A DNA stretch of 22,025 nucleotides from Coraliomargarita sp. CAG:312 (GTDB taxonomy: Bacteria > Verrucomicrobiota > Verrucomicrobiia > Opitutales > Intestinicryptomonadaceae): positions 7,528 through 29,552 of the forward strand of contig FR901619.1 in the NCBI GenBank assembly GCA_000438015.1. Reading direction: 5' to 3'. The translations under genes were made by a program, and so were the position numbers. This document shows positions 16,098-22,025 of the stretch, piece after piece. The notes under the pieces were generated by a model. The model was given only the letters and a program-made list of their open reading frames with translations. It was not told where the DNA came from and ran no database searches. Positions within the stretch are counted from its first letter, which is position 1. Each line of letters begins with the position of its first letter.

Positions 16098-16123
16098 AGC
16101 CTTTGCAATTGCAAAAACCGGCT
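16098..16123. repeat. Palindrome downstream of sufD
   Basis: TTTGCAATTGCAAA (16102-16115) is a perfect 14-base palindrome, flanked by AGCC (16098-16101) and GGCT (16120-16123) with a 4-base bulge. It begins 28 bases past the sufD stop on the - strand. No T tract follows it there, so it is not a standard rho-independent terminator. Confidence 0.5.
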
Positions 16124-16150
16124 TAAAAAGATTTATTACAGAGGCTAAAA

Positions 16151-17335
16151 CTAGAAAATCAAAGACATTATACGCCCGACATTTTCTTTATCGGAAAGTT
16201 TTTCAAATGAACTTTCCGCAAAGCTTCTAACCATAAGGCGCATTGCCGAATCCGGGTTTAATCCGCGCTGGAACATATAAAAAAGCTCATCGGGATCCGG
16301 TTCGGAAACAGTGCATCCGTGGGAACACGCTACGTCGTTTGCGCAAATTTCAAGGATAGGAGAAGCCTGTGCGAGAGCCTTTTCGGACATAAGCAGGGAA
16401 CGGCAACTCTGGTATGACTCTGTTTTCTGGGCGCATTCCTCTACGCGTATCAAACCAGAAAAAGCGAGCTTTGAGGCATCGAATAACGCTGCGCGGACAG
16501 AGAGATCGCTTTTAGAATTTCCGGAGCGATGCATCTGTCTGGTGCGAATATCGTGGGTAATTCCCCCGCGCGACAAAACAAAGGCCCTTGTGTCAACGCA
16601 AGAATTTGAACCGCGAATTTCAAAGTTGCGCTCCTGCCTTGAAGGAGACGCGCCAGCCTGCGCCAATGCGTCGATTATTTCCACTCCGTCAGACACGTCA
16701 AAATCCTCTCTTTCAAAAGAGCGCGAATCCGCTTCGGAGAACTTTATCGATGCCGACTCCAAACGCGAACCTTCCCCGCAAAAGAAACCCGAATGGACCG
16801 CGCCTAAACTTCCACCGAACGTCAAATAACAGCGGTTGAGTTTTAACGAAGCCCCTCTGCCTATGTCCAATATGATTCCGGCGGTCGAAACGCCCAATTT
16901 GGAAACTACTCCAATATTGAGTTCGACGTCCGCATAATCCTCTATTTTTATATATGCGCCCGCGGAGGCTCTGGAAGCTTGCAGAATATCGAATTTTCCA
17001 TCCGCTAAATCATAAAAATTTTTTACGCGTTCCGGATAATCCTCGGCGGCCGCAGGCATTGAAAGAACTTTGGCGCCTTTGGGCAAGTCGGCAAAAACCA
17101 TTTGCCCGTCAAATAAGACTATCGAATCTTTTGCATGGAGGGACTTTTCAAGTCCTTCAATTTTCGCGTCCTTTAATTTGCGCTGGCAATGATGCTGAAA
17201 GAACGGGAACAAAGCATCGACACCCCAGGATTTCAAATCCCCGAAGCGCCAGAATTCGTCTTTGCGGTGCGGGAACGGAATCTCTGCAAAGCGTTTTTTT
17301 GAGAAATCTGAAATGTTTGATAAGAGATTTTCCAT
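16151..17335 (-). CDS. sufD: SUF Fe-S scaffold subunit SufD
   Basis: Partner of SufB in the SufBC2D complex that builds iron-sulfur clusters in the cytosol. It has 394 residues. The N-terminal helical part has PHRKDEFWRF (about 22-31), typical of SufD. The middle is the beta-helix domain shared with SufB, and the C-terminus has ACSHGCTV with the conserved His339 and then PDELFYMFQRGL. The ATG at 17333-17335 shares its A with the sufB stop (TAATG), so translation is coupled. It is the last gene of the operon. A cysteine desulfurase (sufS) and SufU/SufE do not follow; about 1 kb of noncoding sequence does. It is distinguished from SufB by the N-terminal pattern and the lower similarity of the core. 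Confidence 0.95.
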   Translation of the reverse strand: MENLLSNISDFSKKRFAEIPFPHRKDEFWRFGDLKSWGVDALFPFFQHHCQRKLKDAKIEGLEKSLHAKDSIVLFDGQMVFADLPKGAKVLSMPAAAEDYPERVKNFYDLADGKFDILQASRASAGAYIKIEDYADVELNIGVVSKLGVSTAGIILDIGRGASLKLNRCYLTFGGSLGAVHSGFFCGEGSRLESASIKFSEADSRSFEREDFDVSDGVEIIDALAQAGASPSRQERNFEIRGSNSCVDTRAFVLSRGGITHDIRTRQMHRSGNSKSDLSVRAALFDASKLAFSGLIRVEECAQKTESYQSCRSLLMSEKALAQASPILEICANDVACSHGCTVSEPDPDELFYMFQRGLNPDSAMRLMVRSFAESSFEKLSDKENVGRIMSLIF

Positions 17336-18768
17336 TAGCCCACCGATCCTTCCATTTGAAGCTCTATAAGCCGCTTGAGTTCGACCGAGTACTCCATGGG
17401 GAATTCCTTTACAAGATCGTTTACAAATCCGTTTACAGCCAGGCTCATCGCCGCAGTTTCCGATAGCCCGCGCTGGCGCATATAAAATATCTGCTCCTCG
17501 CTGAGTTTAGAAACGCTTGCCTCGTGTTGGACGCTGTTGTTTTTACCGGCGCATACCACCGCCGGGTAAGTATCGGTGCGTGAATTTGAATTTATCAACA
17601 AAGCGTCGCATACTGTATTGTTCTTGCAGTTTTTTACGCCTGAAGTCATATGCACAAGCCCGCGGTAAGAAGCTCTCCCATCACCGATGCTAACAGACTT
17701 TGAAGTTATATTTGACGTGGTGCCGTCGGCTACATGAATCATCTTTGCCCCGGTGTCCTGGTGCTGGGAATTGTTTGCTATGGCAATTGAAACCACTTCT
17801 CCGCGGGCCCTCTCGCCTTTTAGGACGACTGCGGGATATTTCATTGTAAGGCCGCTTCCTATATTGCAGTCAATCCATCTAATCTGCGCGTCCTCTTCCG
17901 CGACTCCGCGCTTTGTGACCAAATTGAATACATTATTAGACCAGTTTTGAACCGTCACATACTGGATTTTAGCCCCTTTTAAAGCGACGAGTTCAACCAC
18001 CGCGGAATGCAAAGTTCCCGTTTCAAATCGCGGAGCCGTGCAGCCCTCCATATACATAAGTTCAGCCCCTTCGTCGGCTATAATCAAAGTGCGCTCAAAC
18101 TGCCCAAAACTTTCCGCGTTTATTCTAAAGTAAGCTTGAAGGGGTTGGGCTACTTTAACGCCCTTGGGAACGTATATAAAACTCCCGCCAGAAAAGACTG
18201 CGCTGTTTAGGGCGCTGTACTTATTGTCAGAAATAGGTATCACTTTGCCGAAATATTTGCGGAAAATTTCCGGATATTTTTTCAGCCCTTCAGTAGAATC
18301 TACAAAAATCACTCCGTCTTTCTGCAGATATTCCTTCATATTGGAATACGCGGACTCCGAATCGAACTGGGCCTCCACGCCAGCCAAAAAAGCGCGCTCC
18401 TGTTCGGGGACTCCAAGCCTCTCAAAGGTTTTTTTAACGTCCTCCGGAACTTCGTCCCAAGATTTCTTTTTCTTTTCCCCTTTTGCCAGATAATAGCGTA
18501 TTTTTGAAAAATCCAAATCATCCAGCTTTTTAGTCGCCCAATGCGTTGGGTTGGACATTTTTTCAAAGCGTTCAAGAGCTTTTAGGCGGAACTCCAAAAC
18601 CCAAGGATCTTCGTCTTTGACGCGAGAAATATATTTTACGACGTCGGGATTTAGGCCGGTGCCCGCATCGTACGCATAATCTTCCGCAAAACTGAAATCG
18701 CCTGCGCTGCGGTCGAGATTTAAAGCCGACGGAAAATTTTCGGGTTTTTCTGGATTTTCTCCGGACAC
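17335..18768 (-). CDS. sufB: SUF Fe-S cluster scaffold SufB
   Basis: Main scaffold on which SUF assembles nascent Fe-S clusters, working with SufC and SufD. It has 477 residues of normal SufB form: WVLEFRLKALERF near the N-terminus, IPISDNKYSALNSAVFSGG, ANNSQHQDTGAKMIH, and the C-terminal HEASVSKLSEEQIFYMRQRG. Cys387 in NTVCDALL appears to match the sulfur-accepting Cys405 of E. coli SufB (my alignment from memory). The start is GTG at 18768, directly after the sufC stop with no gap. A strong Shine-Dalgarno AAGGAGG (18777-18783) sits 8 bases upstream inside the last codons of sufC, which fixes this start. sufD follows with a 1-base overlap. Confidence 0.97.
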   Translation of the reverse strand: MSGENPEKPENFPSALNLDRSAGDFSFAEDYAYDAGTGLNPDVVKYISRVKDEDPWVLEFRLKALERFEKMSNPTHWATKKLDDLDFSKIRYYLAKGEKKKKSWDEVPEDVKKTFERLGVPEQERAFLAGVEAQFDSESAYSNMKEYLQKDGVIFVDSTEGLKKYPEIFRKYFGKVIPISDNKYSALNSAVFSGGSFIYVPKGVKVAQPLQAYFRINAESFGQFERTLIIADEGAELMYMEGCTAPRFETGTLHSAVVELVALKGAKIQYVTVQNWSNNVFNLVTKRGVAEEDAQIRWIDCNIGSGLTMKYPAVVLKGERARGEVVSIAIANNSQHQDTGAKMIHVADGTTSNITSKSVSIGDGRASYRGLVHMTSGVKNCKNNTVCDALLINSNSRTDTYPAVVCAGKNNSVQHEASVSKLSEEQIFYMRQRGLSETAAMSLAVNGFVNDLVKEFPMEYSVELKRLIELQMEGSVG

Positions 18769-19515
18769 TTACTTAGCCTCCTTTATCCAGTCGTAGCCTT
18801 TTTGCTCCAGCTCGACGGCGAGTTCCGCGCCTCCGCTTTTCACGATTTTCCCGCCGCTCATAACGTGTACTTTATCCGGCTTTATATATTCTAGCAGCCT
18901 GTGGTAATGCGTTATAAGAAGCATTCCAATGCCAGGAGAACGCGCGGCGTTTACGCCCTCGGAAACAATTCGCAAGGCGTCGATATCCAAGCCGCTGTCT
19001 GTTTCGTCCAATATGGCGAACTTAGGTTTCAGCATTAGCATTTGCAGAATGTCGCAGCGTTTTTTTTCTCCGCCGCTGAAGCCGTCGTTTACGCTGCGAG
19101 AAGTAAATGAGCGGCTCATTTTCAGTTCGTCCATTTTCGAGTACAGCTCTTTGTAATACTCGACGGCGTTGATTGTTTCCCCTTCCGGCAAACGCGCGCT
19201 CAAACACGCCCGGATGAAGTTTGCTATGCTTACTCCCGGAATAGAAACCGGATATTGGAACGCAAGAAAAAACCCCTTGCGAGCGATTTCGTCCGGAGGC
19301 AGCCCGACCAAGCTTTCTCCGTTCATTAGGACATCGCCCGATTCTATTTTATAATCTGGGTGGCCTGCTATGGCTTTTGACAGGCTGCTTTTGCCCGTGC
19401 CGTTTGGGCCCATTACCGCGTGAACCTCCCCTGCGGGAACAGCCAAAGACAATCCATCTACGACATTTTTTCCGCCTACGCTCACAACTAAATTTTTAAT
19501 TTCCAAACCCTGCAT
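18769..19515 (-). CDS. sufC: SUF complex ATPase SufC
   Basis: ABC-type ATPase that drives the SufBC2D scaffold; soluble, not a transporter. From the ATG at 19515 it has 248 residues. Walker A is GPNGTGKS (36-43), the Q-loop Gln is 86 in FQYP, the signature is SGGEKKR (146-152) and Walker B is FAILDE (165-170) followed by TDSGLDID, all typical of SufC. A GTG at 19527 is in frame and would add four residues and overlap the upstream gene. I prefer the ATG because GAGGA at 19521-19525 lies 5 bases before it. The upstream Minf_1886 family gene ends 8 bases before this ATG, and sufB begins right after the stop. Confidence 0.96.
   Translation of the reverse strand: MQGLEIKNLVVSVGGKNVVDGLSLAVPAGEVHAVMGPNGTGKSSLSKAIAGHPDYKIESGDVLMNGESLVGLPPDEIARKGFFLAFQYPVSIPGVSIANFIRACLSARLPEGETINAVEYYKELYSKMDELKMSRSFTSRSVNDGFSGGEKKRCDILQMLMLKPKFAILDETDSGLDIDALRIVSEGVNAARSPGIGMLLITHYHRLLEYIKPDKVHVMSGGKIVKSGGAELAVELEQKGYDWIKEAK
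18777..18783 (-). promoter_or_regulatory. Ribosome binding site fixing the sufB GTG start
   Basis: AAGGAGG on the - strand, 8 bases before the GTG at 18768. It is embedded in the final codons of sufC. It is the strongest Shine-Dalgarno I noticed in this window, where most genes lack an obvious one. Confidence 0.8.
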
Positions 19516-19520
19516 AATAT

Positions 19521-19525
19521 TCCTC
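19521..19525 (-). promoter_or_regulatory. Ribosome binding site deciding the sufC start
   Basis: GAGGA on the - strand, 5 bases before the ATG at 19515. It overlaps the stop codon of the preceding gene and argues against the in-frame GTG at 19527. Confidence 0.65.
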
Positions 19526-19910
19526 ACTTAGGTAGAAAAGGTTTTACAAACGCTTCTTTAAAATCATACCCGCCAGAAAAGTCCTCGATTTTATCGTCTT
19601 CGGTTTTGCGCAAAGCTTGCGCTTCGATTAGGTTGAAAACTATTTGCCCTATATCCTCGCAACTCTTGACGCCCCATTCCTCAAAAAGCACCATTGCCAT
19701 AGGGCCGAACGTCTCCAAGGCAAAAATCCTTATCCCCTCCAAAAACTCTTTTGCGCTGACATGCCTATTTTTGCGTTTGGGATCTTGAGTGCAAAGGCGC
19801 TTGATTGTAAAATCCAAAGCCATCCGAACAAATACATAGGCTCCAACGGCGTATCTGGAGTCGTCCTTTAAAATTGATTCTAAAGTCTGTTGAAATTTTC
19901 GTTTGCTCAT
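19524..19910 (-). CDS. Minf_1886 family protein (uncharacterised), first gene of the SUF operon
   Basis: A 128-residue soluble protein that I recognise as the Minf_1886 family, a conserved family of unknown function found, as I recall, in Verrucomicrobia and Planctomycetes. Family features visible: DDSRYAVGAYVFVRMALDFT near residues 15-34, HVSAKEFLEGIR (50-61), the core ALETFGPMAMVLFEEWGV (64-81), EDIGQIVFNLIEAQALRKT (85-103), and the ending YDFKEAFVKPF. It is mostly helical with no signal peptide, no membrane segment and no cysteine pair suited to metal binding. Its TGA overlaps the sufC ribosome binding site, so it is very probably translated with sufCBD. The start ATG has AAGGG only 3 bases away, too close to be a good site. 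A role in Fe-S assembly is inference from position only. Confidence 0.88.
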   Translation of the reverse strand: MSKRKFQQTLESILKDDSRYAVGAYVFVRMALDFTIKRLCTQDPKRKNRHVSAKEFLEGIRIFALETFGPMAMVLFEEWGVKSCEDIGQIVFNLIEAQALRKTEDDKIEDFSGGYDFKEAFVKPFLPK

Positions 19911-19991
19911 TGCCCTTATGGTATCGGATTTTTGGCGCTTCCTGTAAATACTCTAGACTGAAACATCCAACGCCGGCCTACCGGCAAAAGC

Positions 19992-22025
19992 TTAGCCTTT
20001 TGCCTCTGTTTTCATGCGTTTTGCATCCATCTGAAGTTTGTATTCCTGCAGCGACTTAACCGTCAATTGGCTTGATTTTAAGGCCTCTATGCCTTTGATT
20101 GCGGCATATGCACCCATAATTGTCGTTATCATGCATACGCGCCCAAGCAGAGCCTCCTGCCGTATTCTATTCTCATCAAGCCGCGGATTCATTCCAGACG
20201 GAGTGTTTATGATAATTTGCATCTCTCCATTTTTTATCATATCCACGACATTCGGGCGGGCGCCTTCGCTTAGCTTGTAGGTTTTTGTCACGGGAATTCC
20301 CTTGCCGCGCAGGAACTGGGCCGTGCCAGAAGTGGAGAAGAGCTTAAATCCAAGTTCGTGGAACCTGCGCGCAATCTCTGCTGCAGCCTCCTTATCGTGG
20401 TCTTTAACAGAGATGAATACATTTCCTGAACCTGGCAATCCGGGCTGCGCAGCCATTTGGCTTTTTGCGAACGCCATTCCCAAATCGTCCGCCAACCCCA
20501 TGACTTCTCCGGTGGAGCGCATTTCCGGCGTCAGCATAATTTGCGAGCCCAAGAACCTTACAAACGGGAAAACGCTCTCCTTTACCGCTATGTAATCCGG
20601 CACGATTTCCTTTGTAAAGCCCAAATCCTTTAGTTTTTCACCCGCCATAACACGGGCGGCGAGCTTTGCCAACGGAACTCCTATTACTTTTGATATAAAC
20701 GGTATTGTTCTCGACGCGCGGGGATTTACCTCAATCAAATAAAGTTCTCCCTTCTTGATGGCGTACTGCACATTCATCAAGCCGACTACTTTTAGCTCTT
20801 TAGCCAAAGCGTAAGTAGCCTGCCTGACTTCCTCCTTTATTTTATCGTTTAAAGTATGCGGGGGAATCACCATAGCAGCGTCTCCGGAATGGACCCCGGC
20901 ATATTCAATGTGTTCGAGCATTCCCCCTATTACGGTCGTTTCCCCGTCGGAAATAGCGTCGACGTCCAGCTCTATGGCGTCCTCCAAGAACTTGTCTAAA
21001 AGCACCGGTTTCCCAGGGGCGGCGTCAAAGGCCTCTCTGATGACGCGCTTCATGTCATCCATTTCATAGACGATAAACATTCCCCTGCCTCCTAGCACAA
21101 AGCTGGGGCGCAAGAGTATTGGGAAACCTATTTGACCTGCGAGCTCGTAAGCCTGTTCGGGAGTTGTCGCGGTCGCATTAATAGGCTGTTTTAGGCCGAG
21201 TTTTTCCAGAATTTTCTTAAAAATTTCACGGTCTTCAGCTGCGTCAATTGACTCCGGCGAAGTGCCGATTATATTTACGCCATTTGCCTTCAGCTCGCTC
21301 GCCAAGTTGAGTGGGGTTTGCCCCCCGAACTGAACTATGGCTCCGTCGCATTTTTCCTGGTTGTAAACCTCCAGAACATCCTCAAGGGTTAAAGGCTCAA
21401 AAAACAGCCTGTCGGAAGTGTCGTAGTCGGTCGACACCGTTTCTGGATTTGAGTTTATCATTAGAGTTTCATATCCAGCCTCGCGCAATGCAAACGACGC
21501 ATGAACGCAGCAATAGTCGAATTCTATGCCCTGCCCTATTCTGTTTGGGCCGCCGCCTATAATCATTATTTTTTTCTTGGAGCTTGGGCGCGTCTCAGTC
21601 TCGGCGCCGTAAGTTGAGTAATAATACGGTGTAAAAGCCTCAAACTCCGCAGCGCACGTATCAACGAGCCTGTAAACCGTATTTATTCCGAACTCTCTCC
21701 GAAGCTGTTTTATATTGCGAATTTTAGTTCCGCATATTTCTGAAATTTGCAAATCCGTAAAACCCGACTCTTTTGCCCGACGCAGCAAATCCTCGTCCAT
21801 ATTTAGGAGGCCTTTTTGCGCCATCTCGGCTTCCAAGTCCACTATGCCGCGTATTTGGCGCAAAAACCATTTGTCTATTGCGGTAAACTCATGGATTTCG
21901 TCGTCAGTCATTCCGGCCTTCATTGCGTATCTTATATAAAAGACGCGCTCGGCAGTCGGGCGCACAAGGCCTTTGCGTATTTCATCCAAATCGGTCACTT
22001 CGCAACCGCCGAACTTTCCGCCGCC
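19992..22025 (-). CDS. carB: Carbamoyl-phosphate synthase large subunit, 5'-truncated by window edge
   Basis: Large subunit that makes carbamoyl phosphate from bicarbonate, ammonia (from CarA) and two ATP, feeding arginine and pyrimidine synthesis. The frame is open to the right edge. The GTG at 21998 is internal, since the 9 codons beyond it continue the frame. About 677 of roughly 1070 residues are visible. The order is: the end of the carboxyphosphate half, the oligomerisation domain (RPTAERVFYIRYAMKAGMTDDEIHE onwards), the carbamoyl-phosphate ATP-grasp half with GPNRIGQGIEFDYCCVHA and LRPSFVLGGRGM and EVNPRASRTIPF, then the C-terminal MGS-like allosteric domain (LFSTSGTAQFLRGKGI). It ends 81 bases before the Minf_1886 family gene on the same strand, with only a weak 5-bp hairpin between. 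Confidence 0.97.
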   Translation of the reverse strand, partial: GGGKFGGCEVTDLDEIRKGLVRPTAERVFYIRYAMKAGMTDDEIHEFTAIDKWFLRQIRGIVDLEAEMAQKGLLNMDEDLLRRAKESGFTDLQISEICGTKIRNIKQLRREFGINTVYRLVDTCAAEFEAFTPYYYSTYGAETETRPSSKKKIMIIGGGPNRIGQGIEFDYCCVHASFALREAGYETLMINSNPETVSTDYDTSDRLFFEPLTLEDVLEVYNQEKCDGAIVQFGGQTPLNLASELKANGVNIIGTSPESIDAAEDREIFKKILEKLGLKQPINATATTPEQAYELAGQIGFPILLRPSFVLGGRGMFIVYEMDDMKRVIREAFDAAPGKPVLLDKFLEDAIELDVDAISDGETTVIGGMLEHIEYAGVHSGDAAMVIPPHTLNDKIKEEVRQATYALAKELKVVGLMNVQYAIKKGELYLIEVNPRASRTIPFISKVIGVPLAKLAARVMAGEKLKDLGFTKEIVPDYIAVKESVFPFVRFLGSQIMLTPEMRSTGEVMGLADDLGMAFAKSQMAAQPGLPGSGNVFISVKDHDKEAAAEIARRFHELGFKLFSTSGTAQFLRGKGIPVTKTYKLSEGARPNVVDMIKNGEMQIIINTPSGMNPRLDENRIRQEALLGRVCMITTIMGAYAAIKGIEALKSSQLTVKSLQEYKLQMDAKRMKTEAKG

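Larger units (their letters stand above)
15114..16150. other. Gene-poor region with purine-to-pyrimidine strand switch
   Basis: About 1 kb between the 5' end of the AraC-type gene and the 3' end of sufD. On the + strand, 15221-15310 is 70/90 purine, while 15591-15700 is 92/110 pyrimidine. Open frames here (such as 15278-15721) have the Phe/Leu/Pro/Ser-rich composition expected from pyrimidine bias and show no recognisable domain. T7G7 lies at 15273-15286 and C8T7 at 15590-15604. From 15721 to 16150 the composition returns to ordinary AT-rich noncoding sequence, with a 14-base palindrome at 16102-16115. No tRNA, known RNA or mobile element was seen. Confidence 0.6.

Noticed and set aside
16018..16230. 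+ strand 70-codon frame downstream of the SUF operon
   Set aside because: TTG start, overlaps the sufD 3' end in antisense, and has no recognisable features.
19972..19985. GCCGG-CCTA-CCGGC hairpin just after the carB stop
   Set aside because: Only a 5-bp stem with no T tract on the - strand; too weak to call a terminator.
1..22025. tRNA, rRNA, CRISPR, insertion sequence or prophage genes
   Set aside because: I looked for TpsiC-arm-like motifs, spaced direct repeats, transposase frames and integrase frames and found none convincing.

Overview
The window looks like chromosomal DNA from a Gram-negative member of the Verrucomicrobiota, most likely class Opitutia. This is an inference from three things. 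There is an outer-membrane assembly pair (a BamD-like TPR protein and LptE). There is a secreted protein with a PEP-CTERM sorting tail. There is also a small protein of the Minf_1886 family, which I recall as restricted to Verrucomicrobia and Planctomycetes. Most genes are housekeeping. I found no tRNA, rRNA, CRISPR array, insertion sequence or phage gene.

Positions 1-5517 (all + strand) hold the 3' end of mgtE (Mg2+ transporter), a stand-alone acyl-ACP/acyl-CoA synthetase of the Aas type, and a tight bamD-like / lptE / rpe cluster. An intergenic stretch of about 570 bases with several dyads follows, between converging genes.

Positions 6087-9898 (- strand) hold, in transcription order, hisI, dnaN, a three-helix membrane protein of unknown function and an iron-containing (YqhD/BdhA-type) alcohol dehydrogenase. 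The last three are closely packed. Positions 10022-11226 (+ strand) carry a YghZ-type aldo/keto reductase with a small single-helix membrane protein 2 bases downstream.

Positions 11336-15113 (- strand) look like an accessory polysaccharide cassette. It consists of an AraC-type regulator, a PEP-CTERM beta-structured surface protein behind a good promoter candidate, and a Tat-exported GH5 glycoside hydrolase. Upstream of the regulator is a gene-poor kilobase in which a purine-rich block switches to a pyrimidine-rich block, with mirrored homopolymer tracts.

Positions 16151-19910 (- strand) are a compact SUF iron-sulfur assembly operon: Minf_1886 family protein, sufC, sufB, sufD. The junctions overlap or nearly touch, and two have clear Shine-Dalgarno sequences. 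The last gene is the 3' two-thirds of carB (- strand), which runs off the right edge.

The most interesting points are the uncharacterised Minf_1886 protein leading the SUF operon, the AraC/PEP-CTERM/GH5 cassette with its strand-asymmetric upstream region, a HisI whose usual Asp-rich metal motif reads NCEQN, and two unknown membrane proteins coupled to dnaN and to the aldo/keto reductase.
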